Source: an uncultured Oscillospiraceae bacterium
GTDB taxonomy: Bacteria > Bacillota > Clostridia > Oscillospirales > Oscillospiraceae
Assembly (NCBI GenBank): GCA_910584395.1
Contig: CAJUAS010000001.1
Location: forward strand, 1 to 64,000
DNA length: 64,000 nucleotides
Reading direction: 5' to 3'
Position 1 is the stretch's first letter. Each line of letters opens with the position of its first letter. The notes under the pieces are model-generated. The model saw only the letters and a program-made list of their open reading frames with translations. It was not told where the DNA came from and made no database searches. Positions 1 through 7,386 of this stretch are shown in pieces. The translations under genes were made by a program, and so were the position numbers.

Positions 1-342
1 TATTACACCGAGGGTGTGGCTTGGGCGGCAAAAGCCGGTGTGGTGAAGGGCATCAGCGAGGACATCTTTGCTCCTGACGACGTCATCACCCGGGAGCAGT
101 TGGCGGTGATGCTGGCCCGTTACGCCAAGCTCATCGGCATGGACACCAAAGCTGATGTGAAGGCACTTGACCAGTTCGCTGACGGCGACACCACCGGAAG
201 CTGGGCCGCCGACGGCGTAGCTTGGTGTGTGGCCAAGGGCATCCTCAAGGGCAAGGGCCAGAACAACCTTGACCCCACCGCCAAGGTCACCCGCGCAGAG
301 GTGGCCGTCATGCTGGATCGCTTCATCGCCCTTATCAAATGA
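1..342 (+). CDS. SLH-domain surface protein, C-terminal fragment
   Basis: This is the last 113 codons of a gene whose start lies left of the window; the frame is open from base 1, so the first in-frame ATG at base 16 is not the true start. The fragment holds the end of one SLH module (residues 1-45, with the typical ITRE motif in FAPDDVITREQLAVMLARY) and one complete SLH module (residues 57-112: FADGDTTGSWAADGVAW, then VTRAEVAVMLDRFI). SLH modules bind pyruvylated secondary cell-wall polymers, so the protein is probably held on the cell surface. Nothing can be said about its N-terminal function. It is the only plus-strand gene in the window and converges on the WYL regulator gene. Confidence 0.85.
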   Translation, partial: YYTEGVAWAAKAGVVKGISEDIFAPDDVITREQLAVMLARYAKLIGMDTKADVKALDQFADGDTTGSWAADGVAWCVAKGILKGKGQNNLDPTAKVTRAEVAVMLDRFIALIK

Positions 343-349
343 CCGAGAC

Positions 350-383
350 AAAAGGCCCGCAGTCATCAGACTGCGGGCCTTTT
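350..383. terminator. Bidirectional rho-independent terminator
   Basis: An 11-bp perfect GC-rich stem (354-364 paired with 369-379, loop ATCA) is flanked by AAAA on the left and TTTT on the right. It therefore reads as an intrinsic terminator in both directions. It lies 8 bases after the SLH stop codon and 12 bases beyond the stop of the convergent WYL gene, and should end both transcripts. Confidence 0.85.
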
Positions 384-394
384 CATGCCTGTTT

Positions 395-1372
395 TCAGGT
401 GGTTTGCTCTTCCAGCAATCCGCGCAAATATGCGTGATATTCCTCCGCCACCCATTCGGGAGCTTCCGGCTTGACCAGACCGCCCAGCGCGGCCAGCCAG
501 CCCCAGAACTGGGGAGACACCACCACGTCCAGCGTGACGGTGAAGCCTCCTTCTCGCGGCGCAAGCATCACGTCCCGGCCGAAGCGGTCTAAGATCACCC
601 CTGCCGCCGCCTCCTGACAGCCCAGACGCACCCGCGCCGCCCGGCCGCTGAACATGGAAAAATACCGCCCCACATATGCGCCGGGGTCAAAGTTTTTGGG
701 GATCTGGGCGGGCTGCTCGGTGACGCGTACCCCGTCCATTTTGTCCACCCGGTAGTGCCGCGTCTCTTCGCCGTCCGCTTCGCGGCCCACCAGATAGTAC
801 TGGGCGTTGTCCCACACCAGACAGTAGGGCTGCACCTGATATTCCGCCCCGCCCCGGCGGTAAACCTTCTCCTTTTGGCGGTTTAAGTCAAAATAGCGGA
901 AGGAGACCGTCCTGTGGCGGGTGATGGCGGTGTGGATGGCGTCCACGGAATAGTACGCGCTCTCGTTCATGGACTTCGCCCGCCCGCCCACAAACACCTG
1001 CCGCTGGAGCTGTTTGGCCTGATGGCGGGAGGTCAAAGCCTCCAGCTTGGAAATGAGGGCGTCGCTTTTCTTTTTGGTGATAAAGCGGCTGGCCTGAACC
1101 GCGTCCACCAGCAGCTTCAGCTCCGCAAGCTCAAAATCCCGGCTGCCCAGATACACCCCGCCGTTTCGGCCGGGGATGCGCTGGATGTCATAGCCATGGC
1201 CGCTCAAAACGGTGAGGTCGGCGTAGACACTCTTGCGCTCGGCGCGTACGCCGTTGGCGGCGAGGTAGTCCACCAACGCCCCGGTGGTCACCGGATGCTC
1301 CTCGTCGCTCTCGGCGCGCAGATAGTCCAAAATCAGCAGCAGCTTTGCCTTTTGTCCCTCTGATCTCGCCAC
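395..1372 (-). CDS. WYL-domain transcriptional regulator
   Basis: A 325-aa regulator of the DeoR/YafY-like WYL family. Residues 1-65 form a winged helix-turn-helix (VTTGALVDYLAANGV, then RKSVYADLTVL). A linker follows, then a WYL domain around 140-215 with the core NAQYYLVGR in place of the usual W-Y-L, and a WCX-type C-terminal domain to the end (DVVVSPQFWGWLAALGG). WYL domains sense nucleic-acid or nucleotide-like ligands in several families; the ligand here is unknown. The start is GTG at 1372, with GAGGTG six bases upstream. It is the last gene of the minus-strand cluster, 23 bases after the SLH glycosidase gene, so it may be co-transcribed with it. Its targets cannot be read from the sequence. 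Confidence 0.9.
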   Translation of the reverse strand: MARSEGQKAKLLLILDYLRAESDEEHPVTTGALVDYLAANGVRAERKSVYADLTVLSGHGYDIQRIPGRNGGVYLGSRDFELAELKLLVDAVQASRFITKKKSDALISKLEALTSRHQAKQLQRQVFVGGRAKSMNESAYYSVDAIHTAITRHRTVSFRYFDLNRQKEKVYRRGGAEYQVQPYCLVWDNAQYYLVGREADGEETRHYRVDKMDGVRVTEQPAQIPKNFDPGAYVGRYFSMFSGRAARVRLGCQEAAAGVILDRFGRDVMLAPREGGFTVTLDVVVSPQFWGWLAALGGLVKPEAPEWVAEEYHAYLRGLLEEQTT

Positions 1373-1395
1373 GCTCTCACCTCATTTCGTCGGTC

Positions 1396-4300
1396 TTACC
1401 ACATCACCGTCAGCACCTTGGCCACCTCGGCCCGGGTAATGGGGTCGTTGGGGCGGACATAGCCGCCGAAGCCGTTCACCACTCCCTGCCCCACCAGCAC
1501 ACTGACGTGGTCGGCGGCCCAGTCGGGGATGGCGTCCTGATCCAAAAACCGCTCCCCGGAGGGGGCGTAGCCCTTGGGCTGGACACGGCCCAGCAGGGTC
1601 ATGGCCTGCGCGCGGGTGATGGGGTCGTTGGCGTTGGCGTAAAGCACATCCCCCGCCCCGCTCCCGGTGAAGATGCCCAGAGAATAGGCCGCCTTGACCG
1701 CGTCCACCGCCCACGGCTGGATGGCGGAAGCGTCGGCAAAGGGCAGCGTCACCCCCGTATACTGGCTCAGATCCGTCCCCATCCACCGCATGAGCATGGT
1801 GACGAAGTCGCCCCGGGTGATGTTGGAGGCGGGATCAAACAGCAGCGTGCCGTTCGCTCCGGGGCTGCCCTTGGAGATGCCCCGGTCGTAGAGATAGTCG
1901 GCGTAGCCTGCGGCCCAGTGTCCCGCCGTATCCGCAAAGGGAGAGACGTTGTCGGTGGCGGCAGGGATCTCCACGCTGGCGCGGGCTAAGTTGCCCGACG
2001 TGTCCGCCGCCGTCACCGAAATGCGGTGCATCAGGCCGTCCCGCAGCTCCACCCACGCTGCGGCGGTGTTGCCCTCCATGACGAAGTCCACGGCCTTGCC
2101 GTCCAAGGTGAGGGAGATCCCCTTGGGGTCAAAGGTCTTGTCCACGTTGTCCGCCAGCGCGGCGCGCACCATGCCGTTTTCGCAGGTGATCTTCACCGTA
2201 GGCGGTGTCTCGTCCAAAATGCCACCGTTGGTGGAGGTGATATGGTCGATATAGGTGGCGGCAGACCCGTCCGTCTCCGCCGTCAGGCCGGTGACAGCCA
2301 CCGCCTGCTCCGGCAGAATGGCCCGGACAAAGCTCCAGTGCCCCGGCGCGCCCACCGGGCAGGGGAGGTTGGTCTCCGTGCCGTCGGACAGGGCCACCCG
2401 GAGGGTGAGAGCCGTCTCGGCCTCGGGATAGATCCACAGCCCCACGTCCGTCTCGCCGGGGATCAGGGGCAGCTCCAGCTCGGCGCTGCTCTGCCCCCGC
2501 AGGGTCAGCGCGCCCTTGCCGTACTTCACCTGCGCCGCGGCCTGATCCTCAAAGTCCTCCAGCAGATTGACGTGCCCCGCCACCGTAATGGGCACAGACA
2601 CGCTCTTGCTCCCGGCCGCGACGGTGAGCGTACCCGTGGCCGCCTTGCTCCCGGCGGTGAGGACGCCGTTTGCGTCCACCGTGCCCACCTCCGGCGTGAC
2701 GCTCCATGTAAAGGACGCGTCGGAGGAGGTCATGGAAAGGCCGTACCACACGGCCGAGGCGGTCAGGTCGAGACTCTGGTCGGGATCGAGGTTGAGACTG
2801 GTCACCGCCTGAAGCGTCCCCTGATCCAAGACGGTGATGCCGTGGGGGGTGGGGACGACGGTGAGGACGATCTGCCCCTGCTGTCCGCCGGGGGCGGTAG
2901 CGGTGACGATGGCCTCCGTCTTTTCCGCGGTCGCTCCTGCGGTAAAGACATTGCCTGCCGTCTGCCCCGGGCCGGAGACGGAATAGGTCACGTCGCTGTA
3001 CGTCTCCGCCATGGGGTGATACGCCGTGTCGATCCCCCGGGCGGTCAGGGAGGTCGTGCCGCCGGGGAGGAACAGGTTTTGGGGCGCGGTGATGTACAGC
3101 GAGCCCAGCGCACCGGTGGGCTTTTGGAGGGAGACAAAGAACAGGGCGTTGGTCACCGCCCGCTGCCCTCCGTCGGAGGGCTTGTTTTGAAGGGTAAAGG
3201 CACTGTCCGCCGCCCCGGTCGCCCCAAAGGTGGTGGAGCCGCCGCCGTCAAAGAGTACCGCGTCCACGCAGCCCAGCTCCTTGAGCCGCGCGGCCACCTG
3301 CTTCATGGACGCGCCCACGCTGTGGCCGCTCTGCCGGCCGTCAATGGTGTAGAGGATGACCTTGCCGTCCGCCTGAACTCCCAAGGCGGTGCGGGGGTTG
3401 GCGGTGTTGTCCAGACCGTCCTGAACCACCCCGTCCTTCAGCAGCATCTTATAGCCGCCGATGGCCTGCTGCACATCGTTCCAGCGGGGGTCGGCGGAGT
3501 CCGCGCTCAGCTTCACCTGCTCCCCGACCTTCAGCTCGGAAAGCTGGGTGCGGAAATACTCGCTGCTCTCCATTCCCACGGTGAGGATGAAGCACCCCTC
3601 GGGGATGGCCACGCCGCCGCTCAGGGTGGACACCCCCGTCACCACGCAGGTGACCGGCTCTGCGCCGATGGCAAGCTCCGCCGGGGCGGAGGCCAGATTG
3701 GCAGCCGAAGCCGCCAGCGCGGTCTCATAGGCGGTCTGGGCCTCGGCCAGCGCAGCCTCATAGGCCGCAAGGGCCGCCTGATACGCGGCCAGCTCCTCCT
3801 CGTTGGGGATCGCCTGTTCGCCGGTGACCGGGTCTACCGCCGTGGACGGGTCTACCGGCCGCTCCATGGCGGGGGGCTGATACACCGGGGGTTGATAGTC
3901 CTCCGGGACGACCACGGGACGCAGGATCACGTTGATCCCCTCCCCTGCCCCCTTGGTGGCCGCGCCGAAATCCCGGCCGAACAGGGTCAGTCCGTCCGCG
4001 CTCACGCGGGTCTTGTTATAGCCGCCCCGCACCGCCAAATGCTGGCCCTTGATATCCGTCCAGACGGTCACCCCCGGTATGCCCGCAATGGCATTGCCGT
4101 TGGCGTCAAAGCCCACGGCGGGGAGATAGGACGGCGAGGAGCGCAGCACGCCCCCGGTGACCACCATGCCCAAGGGCACGCCGGTGGCCACCACAAAATA
4201 GTCCCCGTTCGCCCCCGCCAGCACGCGGCCGCCGTAGGCCTCCAGCGTTTTCGCCATGGCCGAGAGAGTGGACTTGGCGGGAATATTCGCCCCGTAGGCC

Positions 4301-4515
4301 ACCACCGGGAGCGCGCCCTGACCGGGGGTGTATGTAGCGTATTGCTCGGTGCGGTAGTCCGAGCGGCTGTCCCCCCAGAGCTTTTGGGTGGTAACGCTCA
4401 CCCCCGGGCCGACCGTCGTCTCCGTTCGCACCAGCTCCCAGCCCATGGCCTGAGAGGCCATGGCGGGGGTGATCAACAGGGTCAGAGCCAAACATAAGCT
4501 AAGTAACTTTTTCAT
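1396..4515 (-). CDS. Phosphodiester glycosidase (NAGPA/DUF2233) protein with SLH anchor
   Basis: A 1039-aa exported protein. The start chosen is ATG at 4515, because it opens a clear signal peptide (MKKLLSLCLALTLLITPAMA) and has AAGGAA upstream; an open frame extends further 5' but only into hemW. Residues about 50-460 are a phosphodiester glycosidase domain of the NAGPA family, with TALGVQADGKVILYTIDG and the signature VDAVLFDGGGSTTF near residue 420. An Ala/Glu-rich coiled-coil-like insert (EELAAYQAALAAYEAALAEA) lies at about 230-285, inside the domain. Big-type Ig-like sandwiches cover about 470-850. Three SLH modules (about 855-1039) should bind the cell-wall polymer. Family members act on sugar phosphodiesters and are often annotated as exopolysaccharide-related; the substrate here is not known. 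The gene starts 1 base after the hemW stop. Confidence 0.9.
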   Translation of the reverse strand: MKKLLSLCLALTLLITPAMASQAMGWELVRTETTVGPGVSVTTQKLWGDSRSDYRTEQYATYTPGQGALPVVAYGANIPAKSTLSAMAKTLEAYGGRVLAGANGDYFVVATGVPLGMVVTGGVLRSSPSYLPAVGFDANGNAIAGIPGVTVWTDIKGQHLAVRGGYNKTRVSADGLTLFGRDFGAATKGAGEGINVILRPVVVPEDYQPPVYQPPAMERPVDPSTAVDPVTGEQAIPNEEELAAYQAALAAYEAALAEAQTAYETALAASAANLASAPAELAIGAEPVTCVVTGVSTLSGGVAIPEGCFILTVGMESSEYFRTQLSELKVGEQVKLSADSADPRWNDVQQAIGGYKMLLKDGVVQDGLDNTANPRTALGVQADGKVILYTIDGRQSGHSVGASMKQVAARLKELGCVDAVLFDGGGSTTFGATGAADSAFTLQNKPSDGGQRAVTNALFFVSLQKPTGALGSLYITAPQNLFLPGGTTSLTARGIDTAYHPMAETYSDVTYSVSGPGQTAGNVFTAGATAEKTEAIVTATAPGGQQGQIVLTVVPTPHGITVLDQGTLQAVTSLNLDPDQSLDLTASAVWYGLSMTSSDASFTWSVTPEVGTVDANGVLTAGSKAATGTLTVAAGSKSVSVPITVAGHVNLLEDFEDQAAAQVKYGKGALTLRGQSSAELELPLIPGETDVGLWIYPEAETALTLRVALSDGTETNLPCPVGAPGHWSFVRAILPEQAVAVTGLTAETDGSAATYIDHITSTNGGILDETPPTVKITCENGMVRAALADNVDKTFDPKGISLTLDGKAVDFVMEGNTAAAWVELRDGLMHRISVTAADTSGNLARASVEIPAATDNVSPFADTAGHWAAGYADYLYDRGISKGSPGANGTLLFDPASNITRGDFVTMLMRWMGTDLSQYTGVTLPFADASAIQPWAVDAVKAAYSLGIFTGSGAGDVLYANANDPITRAQAMTLLGRVQPKGYAPSGERFLDQDAIPDWAADHVSVLVGQGVVNGFGGYVRPNDPITRAEVAKVLTVMW

Positions 4516-4516
4516 A

Positions 4517-5707
4517 TCAGGTTCCTTTATGCGACATATATTTGAGTGTTCCGGGCAGGGTAGCCCGCTCCTGCGCCTCCAAAAGCTGGCCGATGAGGAC
4601 ATTGGAGCGCAGAAAGCCCTCCGGGGTGAGCCGCCACCGCCGCTCCGTCTGCTCCGCCCAGCCCTGCCGCTCGTAGTCGGCCAGCAGGGCCGCAATGGGG
4701 TCGAAGTCCATAAAAAACTCCCGCCGGTATTCCCACTCCTCAATGCCGTGGGTGGTACGCAGCCGCAGCATCAGATACTCGCTGCCCCGCTCCCGCCGGG
4801 GGATGACGTTCTCCTCGCTGAGCAGCCGTCCGCCGCTCTCCACAGCGGTGATGTACCCCTCCAGATCCCGGAGGAAGGCATACCGCCGGTCGCCGAAGTC
4901 GGAGTGCGCCCCCGGGCCAAAGCCCAAATAGGGGCTGAGCGTCCAATATTTCAGGTTGTGGCGGGAGGCAAAGCCCTCCTTGGCAAAGTTGGAGATCTCA
5001 TACTGCCCATAGCCCGCCTGCGCCAGCTTCTCCACCATGGCGAGGTAGGCGTCCGCCTGCGCGTCGTCGTCGGGCAGGATCTCTCCCCCCGCCACCCGCG
5101 CCGCCAAGGGCGTGCCCTCCTCCACCTTCAGCCCGTAGCCGGAGATATGCTCCGGAGCAAGGGAAATGGCGGCGTCCAGCGTTTTTTCCCAGCTCGACCG
5201 GGTCTGGCCGGGGAGGCCGTAAATGAGGTCGAGACTGATATTTTTCCACTTCGCCTTGCGGGCAGCCTGAACGGCGGCCTCCACCTGCGCGAAATCGTGG
5301 ATGCGCCCCACCGCCTTCAGCTCGCTGTCGCAGGCAGACTGCATCCCCAGCGACAGACGGTTGAAGCCCGAGCGCCGCAGGGCGCGCAGGGTGGGAAAAT
5401 CCACCGATTCGGGGTTGGCCTCCACGGTGATCTCCGCGTCCCGGGACAGCTTGAACCGCTTTTTCAGGAACTCCAACACCTGAATGACGGCCTTCGTCCC
5501 TAAAAGCAGCGGCGTGCCGCCGCCGAAATAGACCGTGTCCACCTCCCAGCCCCTTGCCTGCGGAGCGGTCTCTGCGATGTGGGCCAGCAGGGCCTTCTGA
5601 TAGCGGTCGGTCTGCTCCTCCGCCCCTGCCAGAGAATAAAAGTCGCAGTAGTCGCATTTATGCCTGCAAAAGGGGATGTGGATATAGATCCCCAGCTTTT
5701 GCGCCAT
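4517..5707 (-). CDS. hemW: HemW-like radical SAM heme chaperone
   Basis: A 396-aa radical SAM protein of the HemN/HemW family. The N-terminus IYIHIPFCRHKCDYCDFYS contains the CxxxCxxC iron-sulfur cluster motif (C14, C18, C21), followed by FGGGTPLLLGT for S-adenosylmethionine binding. The single cysteine motif close to the start, the length and the C-terminal HemN-type domain fit HemW, the heme-trafficking chaperone, rather than true coproporphyrinogen dehydrogenase HemN. I chose ATG 5707 over the upstream GTG at 5719, because AGGTGGTG sits at the right distance from 5707 and overlaps the GTG site. A candidate promoter lies just upstream in the end of rnmV. Confidence 0.92.
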   Translation of the reverse strand: MAQKLGIYIHIPFCRHKCDYCDFYSLAGAEEQTDRYQKALLAHIAETAPQARGWEVDTVYFGGGTPLLLGTKAVIQVLEFLKKRFKLSRDAEITVEANPESVDFPTLRALRRSGFNRLSLGMQSACDSELKAVGRIHDFAQVEAAVQAARKAKWKNISLDLIYGLPGQTRSSWEKTLDAAISLAPEHISGYGLKVEEGTPLAARVAGGEILPDDDAQADAYLAMVEKLAQAGYGQYEISNFAKEGFASRHNLKYWTLSPYLGFGPGAHSDFGDRRYAFLRDLEGYITAVESGGRLLSEENVIPRRERGSEYLMLRLRTTHGIEEWEYRREFFMDFDPIAALLADYERQGWAEQTERRWRLTPEGFLRSNVLIGQLLEAQERATLPGTLKYMSHKGT

Positions 5708-5742
5708 GGCGGTCACCACCTGTTTTAGACTGGAATAGCTCT

Positions 5743-5771
5743 ATTATAGTTCCTTTTCCTCCGGCGCGCAA
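5743..5771 (-). promoter_or_regulatory. Candidate sigma-A promoter for hemW
   Basis: On the minus strand, TTGCGC (5766-5771) and a perfect TATAAT (5743-5748) are separated by 17 bases. The -10 box overlaps the rnmV stop codon. The predicted transcript would start about 28 bases before the hemW ATG. The -35 box is weak, so this rests mainly on the perfect -10 and the spacing. Confidence 0.5.
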
Positions 5772-6355
5772 CGGGAAATCACTTCCTCCACCTCTTCCGG
5801 GGTAGTGATGGCGTTGAGCACCCCCAGCAGGGCGTTGGCGGAGAGGTTGGCGGGCAGCCCCAGCGCCTTTTGCAGGGCCAGACGGCGGCTTTTTGCGTCG
5901 GGCGTACCCGTCAGGCCCAGCCCATAGAGGTCGGCCTTGGTAAAGCGCGGCTTGGCGGGAGCTTCCTCCGTCTCCACCCCCACTCCTGCCCGCAGGAGCG
6001 CCTGACGCAGCACCTCCGGCTTCATACCCTCCACCCCCAGCGTCCCCGCCTTGCCGGGGCGGCGTTTGCGCTTCTCCTTGCCGGGAATGTCGGGAATAAA
6101 GGCTTCCTTCACCTGCTCTGGGGGCAAAATGCCCTTCAAATGACGCCGGATGACCACTCCGCCGCCGTCGGCGTCGGTGAGGATGACCACCCCACGCTCC
6201 GAGGCCAGACGGCGCAGCAACTCCTTGCGCTCGGCGTCCTGAAAGATGGAAAAGCCGTCTACCGGGAAGATGAGGCCGTCCACCACGGCCTCCAAGGCGA
6301 TCTTGTCGTACTTCCCCTCCACCAAGACGACCTCTCTTAAGCGCAGCTTATCCAT
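5744..6355 (-). CDS. rnmV: Ribonuclease M5-like toprim protein with DUF4093-type tail
   Basis: A 203-aa protein of the RNase M5 family, which matures the 5S rRNA ends in Gram-positive bacteria. The toprim domain is visible as VVLVEGKYDKIALEAV near the N-terminus (catalytic Glu) and VVILTDADGGGVVIRRHL (the DxD pair), followed by the family-typical basic stretch KEKRKRRPGKAGTLGVEG. The C-terminal 70 residues resemble the DUF4093 tail. The start is taken as ATG 6355, which overlaps the holA stop by 8 bases (ATGGATAA) and suggests translational coupling; a TTG two codons upstream is the alternative. Some M5-like toprim paralogues have unproven function, so rRNA processing is assigned from family only. 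Confidence 0.82.
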   Translation of the reverse strand: MDKLRLREVVLVEGKYDKIALEAVVDGLIFPVDGFSIFQDAERKELLRRLASERGVVILTDADGGGVVIRRHLKGILPPEQVKEAFIPDIPGKEKRKRRPGKAGTLGVEGMKPEVLRQALLRAGVGVETEEAPAKPRFTKADLYGLGLTGTPDAKSRRLALQKALGLPANLSANALLGVLNAITTPEEVEEVISRCAPEEKEL

Positions 6356-7382
6356 AGGCAAGGGAGAGCACCAGCCCGGTCAGGGCCTGCTCCGGATCGA
6401 CGCCGGTGGTCTTGAGGGCTATGTCCGTCTCGGCGGCCCGCCGCAGGGCGCGGCGACACCACGCCCCGTCCACCCGGCGGGCGGCGTCCATGAGCTTGGA
6501 CGCCACAAAGGGGTGGAGCTTCCACACCCCGGCCACGTCGTCGGCGGTGCGCCGCCCCTCCAGCGCCACCCGCGCGGCGTAAAGCTGGCGGAAGTATTTG
6601 CCCAAAGCGGCGGTGATGACCTGAACCGGCTCTTGCATATGGAGGAGATCCGCCAAAATGCTCAGGGCCTTGTCATACTGCTTCGCCCCCAGCGCGTCGC
6701 TGAGCTGAAACACCACCGCGTCCAACTGGGGGGTGGCCACCGCGTCGATGTCCGCCTTGGTGAGACGCTGGCCCTTGGCGTAGGCGGCGATCTTGCCGAT
6801 CTCCGGGATCAGGTTCTGCATCAAATCGCCGCACAGGAAAATGAGGTGCTTGGCCAGCTCGGAATCCACGCTTTTCCCCGCCGCCTTGAAGCGGCGGACG
6901 ATCCAGTCCACCAAATGCTCCTGCTCCTGACGGGGAAAGTCCACCACCAGCCCATGCTCCTTCAGCGCGCCGGCCAGCTTGGTGCGGGCGTCGGGCTTGT
7001 AGGGGACAAGGTCGTAGAGAAACACCAGACAAAGATATTCCGGCAGGTCGGCAAAATAGTCCATCAGGGCGGTGCGGTCGGCCTCATTGGCCTTAAAAAG
7101 GTCGTAGTCCCGCACCACCACCAAGGTATGCTCGCTCATCATGGGGAAGCAGTCTGCGGCGGCAATGATGTCCCGGGCCGTGACCTCCTTCCCCTCCAGC
7201 AGCTTGTCGTTAAACGCCTCCAGACCGGGCGGAATGAGCAGCTCGCGCAGGCGACCCAGATAATACTGCCTCAGGTAGACCTCCTCCCCGTGGAGCACAT
7301 AGAGCCGGCGGAGCTTTTTCTCCTTCAGCTCCGCCTTGAACCGCTCGAAAGAGCCGTCGCTTTTTTGCTTGGGTCTCGCCAT
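6348..7382 (-). CDS. holA: DNA polymerase III delta subunit
   Basis: A 344-aa clamp-loader delta subunit. The N-terminus RRLYVLHGEEVYLRQYYLGR is the typical HolA opening, followed by the AAA+-like fold (AADCFPMMSEHTLVVVRDYD) and the C-terminal all-helical collar region (ALSILADLLHMQEPVQVI). The protein binds and opens the sliding clamp during replication. The length matches the family (about 330-350 aa). The ATG at 7382 has GGAAAGGAG directly upstream and follows the comEC stop by 4 bases. A comEC-holA order is common in Firmicutes, which supports both calls. Confidence 0.93.
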   Translation of the reverse strand: MARPKQKSDGSFERFKAELKEKKLRRLYVLHGEEVYLRQYYLGRLRELLIPPGLEAFNDKLLEGKEVTARDIIAAADCFPMMSEHTLVVVRDYDLFKANEADRTALMDYFADLPEYLCLVFLYDLVPYKPDARTKLAGALKEHGLVVDFPRQEQEHLVDWIVRRFKAAGKSVDSELAKHLIFLCGDLMQNLIPEIGKIAAYAKGQRLTKADIDAVATPQLDAVVFQLSDALGAKQYDKALSILADLLHMQEPVQVITAALGKYFRQLYAARVALEGRRTADDVAGVWKLHPFVASKLMDAARRVDGAWCRRALRRAAETDIALKTTGVDPEQALTGLVLSLAYG

Positions 7383-7386
7383 GGGG

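Noticed and set aside
4516..4743. N-terminal extension of the SLH glycosidase into hemW.
   Set aside because: The extension overlaps hemW fully, is Arg/Ser/Gly-rich and would bury the clear signal peptide that starts at 4515.
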